From Biomphalaria glabrata (taxonomy: Eukaryota; Mollusca; Gastropoda; Planorbidae): a stretch of DNA of 64,000 nt. Location: assembly GCF_947242115.1 (NCBI RefSeq), contig NC_074719.1:37910012-37974011 (forward strand), written 5' to 3'. The notes under the pieces were generated by a model that was not told where the DNA came from, did not search any database, and saw only the letters and a list, made by a program, of their open reading frames with translations. The translations under genes and the position numbers were made by a program. Position 1 is the stretch's first letter, and every line of letters starts with the position of its first letter. Positions 1-11,413 of the stretch are shown here, in pieces.

Positions 1-414
1 ACAAGTACATAGCGGTAACTAGGCCTGTCTTCGAGTCCGAAGATTAATGAGGAATGCAGTGTTTCCCGTGGCTACGCAGCCCCAGATGTGACCTACACAT
101 TTTGCAACATCCATGGCAAGCATAACCATTGTCCACCGGTGGTCGATTAACGTTTAACTAAAATGGCAAGTCGGTTATTTTCCCTTATCGGGAATGTATA
201 CGCCTTCATTTTTATCTGAGTTCTATAATTTTTTTCTGATTTTATAACTGTTATTGCAATATAGATTCGTGTTTAAGAAATATTTTGTTTCACACATATT
301 TAGTTTATTTGACTAGAGGAAAAAATCAAATTTTCTTTGCTTTATGTTCGGTTAGATCCATCCTCACATCACTCTGTGTAAAAATTGCTGTGTAATCGGT
401 AACAAACTACTGGC

Positions 415-560
415 CAGAGTTGCACAGTCCACAGTAGCACAGGCAAAACTCAAAATATTGAAAGGCAACGGCATAACCCTCGACAACAAAGTCAGACTGA
501 TGCCTGGTCATGGTCACATTCTTGTATGCTTGCGAGTCTTGGCATCAGAGCTAGAGAGAA
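415..560 (+). mobile_element. RTE-type LINE fragment (left part)
   Basis: Conceptual translation gives a stretch containing KLKILKGNGITLDNKVRLM followed by LASELERK. This matches the end of the reverse-transcriptase region of RTE-like LINEs, where the family reads roughly ITL-K-RLM followed by TLTAELERK. The piece stops near 560, where another LINE tail begins, and the same RTE element appears to resume at about 1012. It is decayed, and the family is assigned by recall of the motif only. Confidence 0.5.
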
Positions 561-561
561 A

Positions 562-1010
562 ACATTAAGAAACTGGAACAGACACAAAATAGAGCAGTGA
601 GATTCATAACAAACGAATATTCACATTTGACTAGAGTAACACCTTTAGTAAAATCACTAAATTTAGAAAGCCTTCAGGACAGAAGGCTCAAAAGTAAAGT
701 AGCAATCATACATAAAACACTGAACCATAATCTTCAAATACAAAAACAAAATTTAATAAAATACTCTGAAAGACACAAAGATAAAGGCACATTCCTCGTC
801 CCATATGCTAGGACAAATTTGTACAAATACTCCTTCTTCCCTAGTGCTATTAGAGCATGGAATGGGTTGCCTGAGCTAGCCAGGAAAACCAGTGACTTGG
901 CAGAATTTAAGTCATTGGTTAATATGCATGACTAAATGCATGACGCGTAGGACGTAATCATCTTCTTTTTTGAAGTAACGTCTGTATTATATAAGATAAG
1001 AAAGATAAGA
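562..1010 (+). mobile_element. CR1/L2/Jockey-like LINE 3' end
   Basis: The open frame at 597-935 reads RAVRFITNEY, then SLNLESLQDRRLKSKVAIIH, then FFPSAIRAWNGLP. This is the usual C-terminal tail of CR1/L2/Jockey-type reverse transcriptases (L-SL--RR, FP--IR-WN-LP). The 3' untranslated part follows and ends in a TAAGAT-type short repeat near 1010. The same 3' end is present at 58983-59125, which shows it is a mobile family. The copy is 5' truncated and sits inside an RTE-type LINE. Confidence 0.75.
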
Positions 1011-1011
1011 T

Positions 1012-1535
1012 CCTAGCAATGGAAGTATCCTAGGTATCACATTTAAAAACCGCATCACAAACAAAGAGGTTAGAGACAGGGTTACTGCAGCCATTGGACC
1101 TCACGATGACCTGCTAACTATCGTTAAAAAAAGGGAAACTAAAACTCTATGGCCAGATTACAAGGTCTTCAGGACTTGCAAAGACCTTCCTTCAGGGTAC
1201 TGTACCAGGAAAGAGAAATAGCAGAGAAAGCGATGGGAAGACAACATAAAAGACGGGCTTGCCATTGAAAGAGGTTCTATCTAAGGCAAGAGACAGAGAG
1301 AAATGGAGAAAGACGGTCGACAAATCTTGTCTCCTATCAGTGTACTGACCCATTTCTTTATTTCTTGTCTTTTTAAGAACTTTAAAGACACCCCATTCTA
1401 TTTCTTGCTATTTTTTAAAATAATATTTCGATTCAGAGACACAATCCTATATATTAAAAATCTTTATAATAGGGCTACACTTGTGTTTTGATGTGCATAG
1501 ATCTCTTTATAACAATCTTTCAAATAGGTGAAAGT
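1012..1535 (+). mobile_element. RTE-type LINE, C-terminal coding tail plus 3' UTR
   Basis: Positions 1030-1330 translate, with breaks, to ILGITFKNRITNKEVRDRV, then AAIGPHDDLL and finally DREKWRKTVDKS. This is the C-terminal region typical of RTE-like LINEs. Positions 1331-1535 form the untranslated tail. The reverse complement of that tail recurs at 13735-13915, and one of its segments is the unit of the minisatellite at 13916-14480. Confidence 0.6.
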
Positions 1536-1740
1536 GAAATCGGTTAATAGTAAAACACTAGGAAATTATTAATATGGCGCCATTTTTTCCCATTTTCATT
1601 TTAATTGTGTTAAGTGTTGCTGGTTTTAATTCTTACTGCAGAAGTGTGTGATGTTTCTGATTGCACTGTTTATTATAATAAAATAAATTCTGTCATTTCC
1701 CTTGATGATACGTGTACAACGACTTCATTATTCTCCCTAG

Positions 1741-1832
1741 GAGACGAACTGCCGTATAAAAGTTCTTGGTTTGCCTTCGAAAGCCTAAAATTTCTCTGGG
1801 AAAAGGAAAAATACAGTTTATCATCTCTTGAA
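1741..1832 (+). CDS. MADF-BESS-like gene, penultimate exon (end of MADF domain)
   Basis: The exon is bounded by TTCTCCCTAG and GTAGGT. It encodes GDELPYKSSWFAFESLKFLW followed by EKEKYSLSSLE. A K-S-W, aromatic, FL pattern is the end of a MADF DNA-binding domain in the MADF-BESS family. It ends in phase 0 and joins in frame to the exon at 4032. An alternative acceptor (CTGCAG, exon from 1642) leaves the same reading frame and would add 33 codons. The N-terminal part of MADF was not recognised upstream, so it is outside the window or hidden in the LINE-filled stretch. The acidic and basic flanks are consistent with a nuclear regulator, but function is inferred from family only. Confidence 0.5.
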
Positions 1833-1875
1833 GTAGGTATTATTATTTGTCAACGCCCTGTTGTAATGTTATAGT

Positions 1876-2869
1876 ACTGTTGTTATTTATTTAGATCTCA
1901 GTACTGTTGTTACTTATTTAGATCTCAGTACTGTTGTAACTTATTTAGATCTCAGTACTGTTGTTACTTATTTAGATCTCAGTACTGTTGTTACTTATTT
2001 AGATCTATTTAGATCTCAGTACTGTTGTTACTTATTTACATCTCAGTACTGTTGTTACTTATTTAGATCTATTTAGATCTCAGTACTGTTGTTACTTATT
2101 TAGATCTCAGTACTGTTGTAACTTATTGAGATCTCAGTACTGTTGTAACTTATTGAGATCTCAGTACTGTTGTTACTTATTTAGATCTCAGTACTGTTGC
2201 TACTTATTTACATCTCAGTACTGTTGTTACTTATTTAGATCTATTTAGATCTCAGTACTGTTGTTACTTATTTAGATCTCAGTACTGTTGTTACTTATTT
2301 AGATCTCAGTACTGTTGTTACTTATTTAGATCTATTTAGATCTCAGTACTGTTGTTACTTATTAAGATCTCAGTACTGTTGTAACTTATTGAGATCTCGG
2401 TACTGTTGTTACTTATTTAGATCTCAGTACTGTTGTTACTTATTTAGATCTATTTAGATCTCAGTACTGTTGTTACTTATTTAGATCTCAGTACTGTTGT
2501 TACTTATTTAGATCTCAGTACTGTTGTAACTTATTGAGATCTCAGTACTGTTGTTACTTATTTAGATCTCAGTACTGTTGTTACTTATTTAGATCTCAGT
2601 ACTGTTGTTACTTATTTAGATCTATTTAGATCTCAGTACTGTTGTTACTTATTAAGATCTCAGTACTGTTGTAACTTATTGAGATCTCGGTACTGTTGTT
2701 ACTTATTTAGATCGCAGTACTGTTGTTACTTATTGAGATCTCAGTATTGTTGTAACTTATTTAGATCTCAGTACTGTTGTAACTTATTTAGATCTATTTA
2801 GATCTCAGTACTGTTGTAACTTATTTAGATCTATTTAGATCTCATTACTGTTGTTACTTATTTAGATGT
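1876..2869 (+). repeat. 27-bp minisatellite (~1 kb)
   Basis: Tandem copies of a 27-bp unit built on ATCTCAGTACTGTTG and TTACTTATTTAG, with a recurrent longer variant carrying an extra ATTTAGATCT block and point variants (GTTGTAAC, TTGAG). About 35 units lie in the intron between the two MADF-BESS exons. Confidence 0.95.
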
Positions 2870-3390
2870 ACCCGCGCATTTCGGTGCGCAGGGCTACTGG
2901 CTGCCTCCATAGAGACTTGTCACTAGCGATGTATTTAGCCTCTTCCCTCTAGGATTTTCATTGTTCTTGATTCACCTGTGATTCGCCGGTTGTTCGGTTG
3001 TAGCTAGTCCAACTAAACTTGTGTAGGCTTTTTTAATTAATACTGAACCTGAAATAAAAACAAGCAAAATAAAAATAAAAACTTACAAAAAAGCAACACA
3101 ACAACAACAACAACAAAGCTTATATTAAGTATCAATAAGTTTGGATCAGTCATGAAATTAAATTTGTAATAAGCCTCCCCTATAAAGGGGACTAATTCAG
3201 CTTATACCACCATGTCAGTCAAGTACTATTTCTTACCCTTGTTTGAGATTCCAAATATAGTTAACATACATACTCCTTATATATGTGCTTTCTACTATAG
3301 ATATAGTTTAGTTTCAATGTCGATGTAGCAACACATTGAATGGTGGTGTTGAACAAGGGAAATGAAATACATCGCACTAAAATAAACAAA
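2870..3390. other. Intronic stretch, no gene seen
   Basis: The stretch holds (ACA)n around 3096-3114 and, at 3115-3215, a dispersed repeat beginning AAGCTTATATTAAGT with GGATCAGTCATG. Related copies occur at 7556-7625 and 12886-12958. No coding sequence was recognised. Confidence 0.5.
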
Positions 3391-3393
3391 CAC

Positions 3394-3797
3394 TCCCTTG
3401 TCTCTCTCACCTTGTCTCTCTCACCTTGTCTCTCTCACCTTGTCTCTCTCACCATGTCTCTCTCACCATGTCTCTCTCACCTTGTCTCTCTCACATTGTC
3501 TCTCTCACATTGTCTCTCTCACCTTGTCTTTCACCTTGTCTCTCTCACCTTGTCTCTCCCACCTTGTCTCTCCCACCTTGTCTCTCTCACCTTGTCTCTC
3601 TCACCTTGTCTCTATCACATTGTCTCTCTCACCTTGTTTCTCTCACCATGTCTTTCACCATGTCTCTCTCACCTTGTCTCTCTCACCTTGTCTCTCTCAC
3701 CTTGTCTCTCTCACCTTGTCTCTCTCACCTTGTCTCTCTCACCTTGTCTCTATCACCTTGTCTCTCTCACCTTGTTTCTCTCACCATGTCTCTCACC
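3394..3797 (+). repeat. 14-bp minisatellite
   Basis: About 28 tandem copies of TCACCTTGTCTCTC with variants (CCATG, CATTG, CTATC). The unit is not a multiple of three, so long open frames in all three plus-strand phases are by-products, not genes. Confidence 0.95.
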
Positions 3798-4031
3798 TCT
3801 TCATCCAACTTCCACTTTCACTCGCATGTTTAAAACTTCAACTACGATGAACTTTCATTCACATCAACATTTATTTAGCTAATTAAAAAATAAACGTATT
3901 TACCATAATCTTACTCATGGATTCATCAGAATCTATTCAGCCAGTAGAAACACGGACGGTATAGATATTTCTTTCTTAATTATTATTATTATTATTATTG
4001 TTTTTAAAATTTACAATGTATTATCCAACAG

Positions 4032-4523
4032 CACGACAAATCGACAAGTGACTTTGAAAAAGACCACGAGACAGACACCAAAATAGGCTGTTTAGAGGCG
4101 CCTCCCCCAGCGCCCCCACCAGTACCATTGGGGATGACACGAAAGAAGAGAAAGAAACTGATGCCTCGAGTTCATCTTCAGGAGAAGAGTCAGAGAATCG
4201 AAGCCTCAGCGTTTCTCCCGTGCGTCCAGCAGGACGAATGCTACCACTTCGGGAACCTGGTCGCCTTCAAACTCAGGGCATACGACGACAATATTCGCTG
4301 CGCCATTCAGAACGACATCATGAACATATTTCTCAGGGCCAATCAGGGCTTCTACAAGGATATTTTTAGCTCCCCTGCCCAGGATTGCACGTCAAGCTTG
4401 AGCTCCTCTGCTTTCCACGTCTGTCCGACCAGTGATCTGTCCAGCAATTCAGGTGCTTATCAATCGCCCATGCAGCTGACCCTCGTCAAAGAAGAAAAAT
4501 CTGACAGCTCGTTGTCTTCGTAA
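4032..4523 (+). CDS. MADF-BESS-like gene, last exon with BESS motif
   Basis: The acceptor is TATCCAACAG. The 163-codon frame opens with HDKSTSDFEKDHETDTK, followed by a proline patch (APPPAPPPVP) and a basic run RKKRKKLMPR that could be a nuclear localisation signal. Next comes a BESS-like motif, CYHFGNLVAFKLRAYDD continuing to IQNDIMNIFLRANQGFY, and then a serine-rich tail ending LVKEEKSDSSLSS before TAA. BESS motifs mediate protein-protein contacts in MADF-BESS transcription regulators of invertebrates. The frame, the splice phase shared with 1741-1832 and the motif order (MADF then BESS) all fit one gene. Base composition is richer in GC than the flanks, as expected for an exon. The gene is incomplete at its 5' side here. 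Confidence 0.6.
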   Translation, partial: HDKSTSDFEKDHETDTKIGCLEAPPPAPPPVPLGMTRKKRKKLMPRVHLQEKSQRIEASAFLPCVQQDECYHFGNLVAFKLRAYDDNIRCAIQNDIMNIFLRANQGFYKDIFSSPAQDCTSSLSSSAFHVCPTSDLSSNSGAYQSPMQLTLVKEEKSDSSLSS

Positions 4524-5580
4524 TACTAGAGTTCTAGAATCAAATCTAGATCTAGAACTTCTAGACTAGTAATAGTTACTGTAATGATAGTTTCTACTTA
4601 CTAGACTAGTATTCTAATCCTAGAGACATGTCCTAGTCTTCGATGCCCTGCTTCAACCTGGTAATAAAGTACATGACCTGAAGTGATCTTTGGTGCAGTA
4701 ATATTAAGTACATGATATGCCATGACAGTTCAATTCACCACAGATCTTTGAACTAGGAAACATACCAGTGAAGGGTACTGAGCTTAGGACATTAAGTTGT
4801 ATACCTATTTAAAACTGAAAGCAAGCTCATTTTAAAACTGAAATGAACACAAAATATGTGTGCAAGTAATTGGACCATTGTTACACTTTATTTCTTAATT
4901 ATGTAAATAGGACCGAAATCTAGTTTAAATCGTATAACATGTACCATTCATATTGTTTTTTTAACACGGATGTAATAAATGTAAATTGATCATTGCAATT
5001 AATTTCGTATCTTGATATTTGAATATGTTAACATGTTTTCATGTGGTAATTAAGCCAAAGTTCCTGGGATTTCAGTTCTAATGAAGACAAAAATGTGGAC
5101 CTGAAAACCTTGCTGCTGAAATGAGTTGCCATCCAGGTACCTGTTGAGAGCGCGCCTGTTGGGGGAAATTAAGTCTGGCTACATAATATCTAAAAAGAAT
5201 ATTTTGTAAGTTAAAAGATTAATTTACAGCCTCCTTTAAAAAAAAACAAAAAAAAATAAAATAATAAAATAATCCGTCTTTTCATTTTAGACAGCCATTT
5301 CATCATTGCCATGTCACTAAACTTACTTCTCATGTACATTAACCGTAACCTGCTATAGAGTTAAATGTATTTTTACTATGTATATTTACATACAAGTGTG
5401 TATTGAGTCCGTGTATTGCTGTGTCTGTGTCTATTGTTAGTCTATATTTCTCTATATGCATGATGTCTGTCTTCGTGCACTATGTTATCTAAGTGTATTG
5501 TGAGTATTATATGTGTGTACTATCTGTGTATTTTGTGTATTATGTCTGTATTATCTTCCACAAATATAAAAAAAAAATAA
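4524..5580 (+). other. Probable 3' UTR and downstream spacer
   Basis: The stretch follows the stop codon of the MADF-BESS-like gene. AATAAA-type signals lie at about 4663 and 4974. The rest is AT-rich with TCTAGA-type repeats (4535-4570) and (GTGT/TATG)-rich low complexity at 5390-5560. No gene was seen. Confidence 0.45.
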
Positions 5581-6170
5581 GCATAGCACTTTTGAGGACG
5601 CTTGTTTTGCATAACCTTAAGCATAGCCCTGTTGAGGACGCTTGTTTTACATGTCCCTAAGCAAAGCCCTGTTGAGGACGCTTGTTTTGCATGTCCCTAA
5701 TTATAGCCCTGTTGAGGACGCTTGTTTTACATGTCCCTAAATATAGCCCTGTTGAGGACGCTTGTTTTGCATGTCCCTTAGCATAGCCCTGTTGAGGACG
5801 CTTGTTTTACATGTCCCTAGTTATAGCCCTGTTGAGGGCGCTTGTTTTGCATGTCCCTAATTATAGCCCTGTTGAGGACGCTTGTTTTGCATGTCCCTAA
5901 TTATAGCCCTGTTGAGGACGTTTGTTTTACATGTCCCTAAATATAGCCCTGTTGAGGACGCTTGTTTTGCATGTCCCTAAGCAAAGCCCTGTTGAGGACG
6001 CTTGTTTTGCATGTCCCTAAGCAAAGCCCTGTTGAGGACGCTTGTTTTGCATGTCCCTAAGCAAAGCCCTGTTGAGGACGCTTGTTTGCATGTGACTAAG
6101 CAAAGCCCTGTTGAGGACGCTTGTTTGCATGTCCCTAAGCAAAGCCCTGTTGAGGACGCTTGTTTTGCAG
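5581..6170 (+). repeat. 40-bp minisatellite
   Basis: About 15 tandem copies of a 40-bp unit with core GCCCTGTTGAGGACGC and TTGTTTTGCATGTCCCTAA. The last units share GCAAAGCCC and are shortened by one T. Minus-strand open frames here are by-products of the repeat. Confidence 0.95.
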
Positions 6171-6284
6171 CTTGATGAAGGTGTCCATTTCCAGCATCTA
6201 CAATAGATGGTGTGAACCTTGGCGTAATCACATCCTTTTAGGAGTTGTCCGGCAATATTCGGACTCCTGCAGGTACAGTGGAGG

Positions 6285-6358
6285 GATCCCAAGCTGGTTG
6301 ACAACGTTAAAGAATGGACCGGCCTCTCTCTCGAAATCAATGAACTACCGTTCAGATG
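6285..6358 (+). mobile_element. RTE-type LINE tail fragment
   Basis: Translation gives KLVDNVKEWTGLSLEINE, close to the NVKEWTGLS block near the C-terminus of RTE-like LINE proteins. The piece is very short and its boundaries are uncertain. Confidence 0.4.
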
Positions 6359-6381
6359 CATACCTTTTAAACAAAAATTGA

Positions 6382-7190
6382 AGTAAATTCATCATTTATC
6401 AGAGTAATGGAACATAGGCCTGTTATTATTTATTAAATTCAGTTTGTTTTAATTACAATAACACACAAGACAAAACATGTTAAAGGATTGACACGGTCAA
6501 GCGAAAATATTGTCAAGAATTGGTATAGTGTTTAAGAGCATTTAAATTCATTTCTATATACCAGCTGCACTTGAGAAATTCTGAATTCAACTTAGCGTCT
6601 ATAATATGTACGACAGAACGAGCTAAGGTTTTATTGTTCATTACAAACAACGAAGTCCTCAGTGTCTCAGCCTAGTCGACACTGAATAGTTAGAGCCACT
6701 GGTCAGCCTTCAACATACCTAATTCCAAAACATTTCCTAGTTAAGGATCGTTTCAGTTGTCCACTGTTTTCTGTTGCAGACGCGTGAAGGTCCACACCCG
6801 TCACACACGAACTAGGTCATTGAACTTAGGATTATTTTGAAAGTCAATGTCTTTGGTTGTTATGGAAACCCAAAACTCTGCGACACACTCGTTATTATTG
6901 AAAAGTTATTGTTCATGAATTGTATAAGAAATGCTTTTTTATAAAAGTATTTAAAAAAAAAATAGTTTGCTTGTTTTATACCTGTACCATTGAAAGTCTA
7001 AAAAATATTAGATCTTAAATAGAATTTTCTTGTCATTTTTTGTTTTTGTTTAAAGCACCGGTACAGCTAACCTTTGGTAATCCGACATTTTTTGGTCATA
7101 CAGTCTCTTAACTGTCGATTGTTAATAGACATCTGTATATAGATCTAGCAGTTGACAACTTCAGTTGAAACGAATTGAGCGTAAAATCGC
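6382..7190. other. AT-rich stretch, nothing recognised
   Basis: No open frame of convincing composition, no tandem repeat and no terminal inverted repeat was recognised. Confidence 0.4.
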
Positions 7191-7440
7191 AAGGTAAAAA
7201 AAAATACTTCTCTCTTTTTCTCTTGTGTCCGGCACCGAGTCGAAGTATGTTGATGCTGTCCGGACTTTTGAGTGAGAGCTGATCCAAGTTTATTGTATAC
7301 TACTCTTTCACTCTTTTTTTCTAGGTAGGGAGGGATATTTGTCGGTTGCTTTGTCTTTCTCCCATCGTTGGCAGATGTGTCTGCTTTTTCATTTTCTTCT
7401 ATGTCAACGTGGTCTAGGACCCATTCGTAAACTTTTGATG
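7191..7440 (-). mobile_element. LINE RNase H fragment
   Basis: On the minus strand the frame reads YEWVLDHVDIEENEKADTSA, matching the H-x-x-I-x-GNE-AD block at the end of the RNase H domain of I-type LINEs (compare WIPGHIGIMGNEKADKLS in the LINE at 60260). Downstream NKL and lysine-rich text also fit. This is a decayed internal fragment. Confidence 0.55.
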
Positions 7441-7499
7441 CATAACTTACGTTTACTAACTGCAAGGGAGGTAACACGCGCAGTGTTGCACAAACCAAC

Positions 7500-8540
7500 T
7501 TTCAAAATTATAACAAGCAAAATAAAAAAAAAACAAATAATAATAATTTTTAGAAAAGCTTATATTAAGTGCAGATGTTTTAATTAGTCTGGATCAGACA
7601 TGTAATTAAAGTCGTAATAGATCTACCCTATCCATAATAATAATGCGATTAGAAATATCTGTACCAATTGATTTGTTTAGCGTAATTTCTAACTTTCTAA
7701 ATAAGCTATAGTCCTATCACATATAAGGACTAGATGAAAACGGGTGGGGAGAGATTGAAGGGGGCAACTGAGTCCTTGCTTTTCAAAAGAATTTATAAAA
7801 ATAAAAGTGAGCGACCTAATTTAGAACTCGAGAGCTAAGGCTTCCTCATGCCAATAAAGGTGACCACTTTTAAAATTAGACTTTACAGTTATTTAACTTT
7901 TTTTTTTTCCTTTAGTCGATTGCACGCGCTCATGTATTAAAAAGAAAACAGGTTAAAAATTTTCTCAAGGAAGCAAAATTTATCTCCCTTTTTCGAGATA
8001 AAAATAACTAACTAACACTAGGTAATCAACTAATTGTATTTTTTTATAAATTAATTCTTGTGTCGGCTTGTAAAAGAAACAATTGAAATTGATTCTGTCT
8101 GTCTGGTAAAAGGTCTGTAAACTTTATTTTTACCACACCCAATCTCGGATCAAGCTGAAATTTTGTATGCTCATTTCTTTAACCTGACAAAACAAAAATC
8201 AATAATATAAAGAAAATAGGATAGTTTGTTTGGTGGCTGTCGTTTGCTTTATTTTTTGTTTTATTAAAGAGGAGTTTTTAACCTGGAAACACCATGTCTG
8301 CGCTGGGTGATGGTTTAACATTAAAATCTCACATACAAAAAACACAATGAAAGAAAAAAAAAAACAGTGACAAAATCATTTCATTTCAGGGGGGGGGGGG
8401 AGGAGGAAAGTAGACCCCAGGTTACGCCCATGACTCTAGATCTAATAGAAATGTAATACATGACAGTTTCAGACTAATGAACACAAGTACGCTTAATAAA
8501 AGGTATTTTTTAAAAGTATTTTTAGTGGCCCCCGAAAGGG
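7500..8540. other. Dispersed-repeat stretch without a gene
   Basis: The stretch holds fragments of two dispersed repeats: AAGCTTATATTAAGT at 7556-7625, and a TCTGTCTGTCTGGTAAAAG block with ATCTCGGATCAAGCTGAAA at 8090-8165. A guanine run lies at 8391-8400. No coding sequence was recognised. Confidence 0.45.
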
Positions 8541-8544
8541 CACT

Positions 8545-8775
8545 TATTATTATAGCTTTTATATAGCGCTACTTTCATGCTTATAGCATGCTCAGAGCGC
8601 TTTTGGTCCAATCTCATTTGTGGACCGGTGGGGGGGAGGGGGTATCTAGGAGTTGGTTTTCCGTGCTGCCTTTAGGCGCTCAGTAAACACAACTCTGCCC
8701 GAGTCGGGTGTCGAACCTCGAGCCCCCTTCTAGGTAGCCAAGTTAAGCCAAGTTCAAGCGCACTTGGCCTGTCGA
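8545..8775 (-). mobile_element. SINE-like repeat, family 2
   Basis: Read on the minus strand it starts near TTGGGAAGCGTGGTCGACAG, contains GAGCGCCTAAAGGCAGCACG and then GTCCACAAATGAGATTGG, and ends with AGCGCTATATAAAAGC. A plus-strand copy with the same central blocks is at 16450-16650. The tRNA-like head is suggested by the GGTCGACAGGCCAAGTGC and GGTTCGACACC blocks. Confidence 0.5.
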
Positions 8776-8779
8776 CCAC

Positions 8780-9845
8780 GCTTCCCAAATTAATAAGAGA
8801 ATAAAGAGATACATTAAAGGATAAGTGACAAACACAAAAACAATATAGATAACAATACAGTCTGATTTAAAAGAAATCAATAAATAGAAGAGTTTGACAA
8901 GAGAATCACAGATATGGAAATACAAGACTTACACAAACAAACAATATGAATACAATGAGAAATTACACTTACGATTGTACAAACAAAACTAAATACGACT
9001 AAACAAAAAATTTCTGAATGATCTAGAAGTCCCTACCGAACAAGGCTGGTCTACTCGGACCTTATTAGGACTAGGAGAACAAAAAGAAAATCCCTAAAGA
9101 TCCCTATCAGATGAAGTGAAATGGAACGGAACAAATAAATTGTGCCGCTCCAGTCTCAAAACATAAGACAGACCCACGCCGACCGCCCTTCAAGGTAACA
9201 AATATAAAAAATGAAAATCAATTTAATATGGTTCCAAGAGTTATCAATCACTAACTCTATATATAATCAACTTCAATTACTGCTATACCACAGCAAAATC
9301 AATGTACTTTATTAATCATATGAATATATTCAATCCTTAATTATAACTTACAGACTTTCTTTTGTAGACTGATGTAGATTAATCCTCTCTTGTAGCTTGT
9401 CAAATACAAATACAGCTTGAGTATTTCAATAATAATCCATGGATAAGGTAACTTTAAGTAAATAATCCAATAAGTATAATCCAAATAATCCAATAAGATA
9501 ATCCAAAAGGTAAGTGTAGTAATGCAGGCACGTGTTATTTCTTCTGCGTACAACGATGACCAGGAGAGCGCCAATAGGTACAAGTTAGTCCAAATTCAAC
9601 GTCAAAGATCAATAATCCAAAAGTACTTGAACATTCGTATAAATAATCCAAATAATCCAACAGTACTTAAGTGGAAGACTTCAGCTTAGATAATCCAAAT
9701 ATGTAAAGTCTCTGAAAAAACAGAATGACCATAAGTGAACAGAGGTCTCAATGGAGGACCTTCTGTATAGCAATGTAAGGTGAAACCTCGACAATGCAGG
9801 AGCGTGTCAAGAGTTGGTTACGAGCGCTCACGTGGAAACGATTAT
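8780..9845. other. AT-rich stretch with recurrent TAATCCAA
   Basis: No gene was seen. Between 9430 and 9700 the motif TAATCCAA recurs about ten times at irregular spacing. Confidence 0.4.
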
Positions 9846-10060
9846 CATCTGTCTTCAGGCGACGCCTTGAATTTTTCACCCACACAAATGTATCAGCTGT
9901 CTTCGAGCGACGCCTTGAGTTTTTCACCCACACAAATGTATCAGCTGTCTTCGAGCGACGCCTTGAGTTTTTCACCCACACAAATGTATCAGCTGTCTTC
10001 GAGCGACGCCTTCAGTTTTTCACCCACACAAATGTATCAACTGTCTTCGGTTTCTGCCGA
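9846..10060 (+). repeat. 48-bp tandem repeat
   Basis: About 4.4 copies of a 48-bp unit containing CGACGCCTTGAGTTTTTCAC and CCACACAAATGTATCAGC. Because 48 is divisible by three, frames on both strands stay open. These are not considered genes. Confidence 0.9.
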
Positions 10061-10082
10061 TGGTGATGTCACGCCTTGCTAA

Positions 10083-11405
10083 ATCTCAAGATGTCGACAA
10101 TAGTGGAGAAATAGGCATTGACCAGGTTTGAAATATACAAGCTATTGATGTTAAGTTCGAATTGGTCAATGATAAAGTGGACTCTAGTAAATACGGGTCA
10201 GGTCAACCGGTGAAAAAGTGCAGGCTCAGGTTAGTTCAATGATGATCTACTTGAATACTTGTGACTGGTTTCGCTTGAGTGGTGTTTGAGTGTTGAGTCC
10301 GTGCGTGTCTAGAACACAACATACTGGCCGCCAAAATGTCAATGTTTAACAAAACTATACGACTGACTCAAGTCCGTTCAGCAGACAACATGAAGTTTAT
10401 TTTACTAAAATAGTAATAATAATATACTGCACTCCCTGTTAGTGCTACAAGTCAAGAAATAATAACAATCCTATCCGCATAACAGCGGTATCAAAAGTAT
10501 CCAATATATGTCAGTTACTAATCAATCACGTCCGCATCTCAGCGGGTAACAATAAGAACGATTACTACTAGTGACACTGGAGCTTCAACTATAGATATCC
10601 ATTGAAATACGAATAATACTTTAATATTCAATAGGCACATGAAATCAACTCTCAAATATAATTAATCAACAATCATTAGTCCATCGACTTTCATGCTATA
10701 TACATATATATACACCAGTCCAGGAAGCAACGTCCAACCTTCCTGGACCGGGAGCAAGACCTTACTGACTTGACTTGACTGAACTCAAAGTCAACTTTAT
10801 TCATTCTACTTCCTGTTTTCTACATCAGGAATTCCACGTGTCTTTTAAACTCTTAACATGAAGTGAACTTTAGATCATGCAATGTCAACTAAGACTGTGA
10901 AAGGTACTCAAATTTTTCTAATGGATTACAAGCCATTTAATATTTATTCGTGCAGGAAATAGGACTAAGGACTATATAGAATCTACTAGGAAAAGTGAAC
11001 GGATCTTTACTTTATTGTAGAACATGATACCATTGCTAGCCAACATGTTTGTTTTTATAATGAAAGTCTGACTGTTTAAAAAAACAACAACAGAACAACT
11101 AAATATAAACAGAACTTACACCATTTTTTGAAGTGTAAAGAAAAAATTCAAATATCCCAATAATTCAATGTAAGTACTAGATCCTCGGTTTTAAAATAAA
11201 ATATAAATAGTTTCAGGTCAATTTCATTTAGTTTTTGTATCTTTTCCATCATATGGCCCGCGATACTAGTGTTGGAAATTAAAAATGGCCCACAGATTGA
11301 ATTAGGCTGGGCATCACTGAATTAGATCATTATAAAACTTTTTATTATACAGCAGCATAGGAAGCAACTCATACGTAATAGGCGTCAGTGGGTTCAGTAC
11401 GATAG
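10083..11405. other. Unassigned stretch, possible LTR-like remnant
   Basis: No gene was recognised. On the minus strand, around 10350-10410, an AATAAA-containing segment is followed by GTTAAACA and a GGCGGCCAG block, which recalls an LTR end and primer-binding region. No second LTR was found, so this is only a possible fossil of an LTR element. Confidence 0.25.
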
Positions 11406-11413
11406 GTCTATAC

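Noticed and set aside
3340-3882. Overlapping open frames of 135-180 codons in all three plus phases
   Set aside because: They are translations of the 14-bp minisatellite; three frames are open at once and all read the same repeated residues.
9748-10082. Frames of 77-100 codons on both strands
   Set aside because: Open only because the 48-bp tandem unit is a multiple of three.
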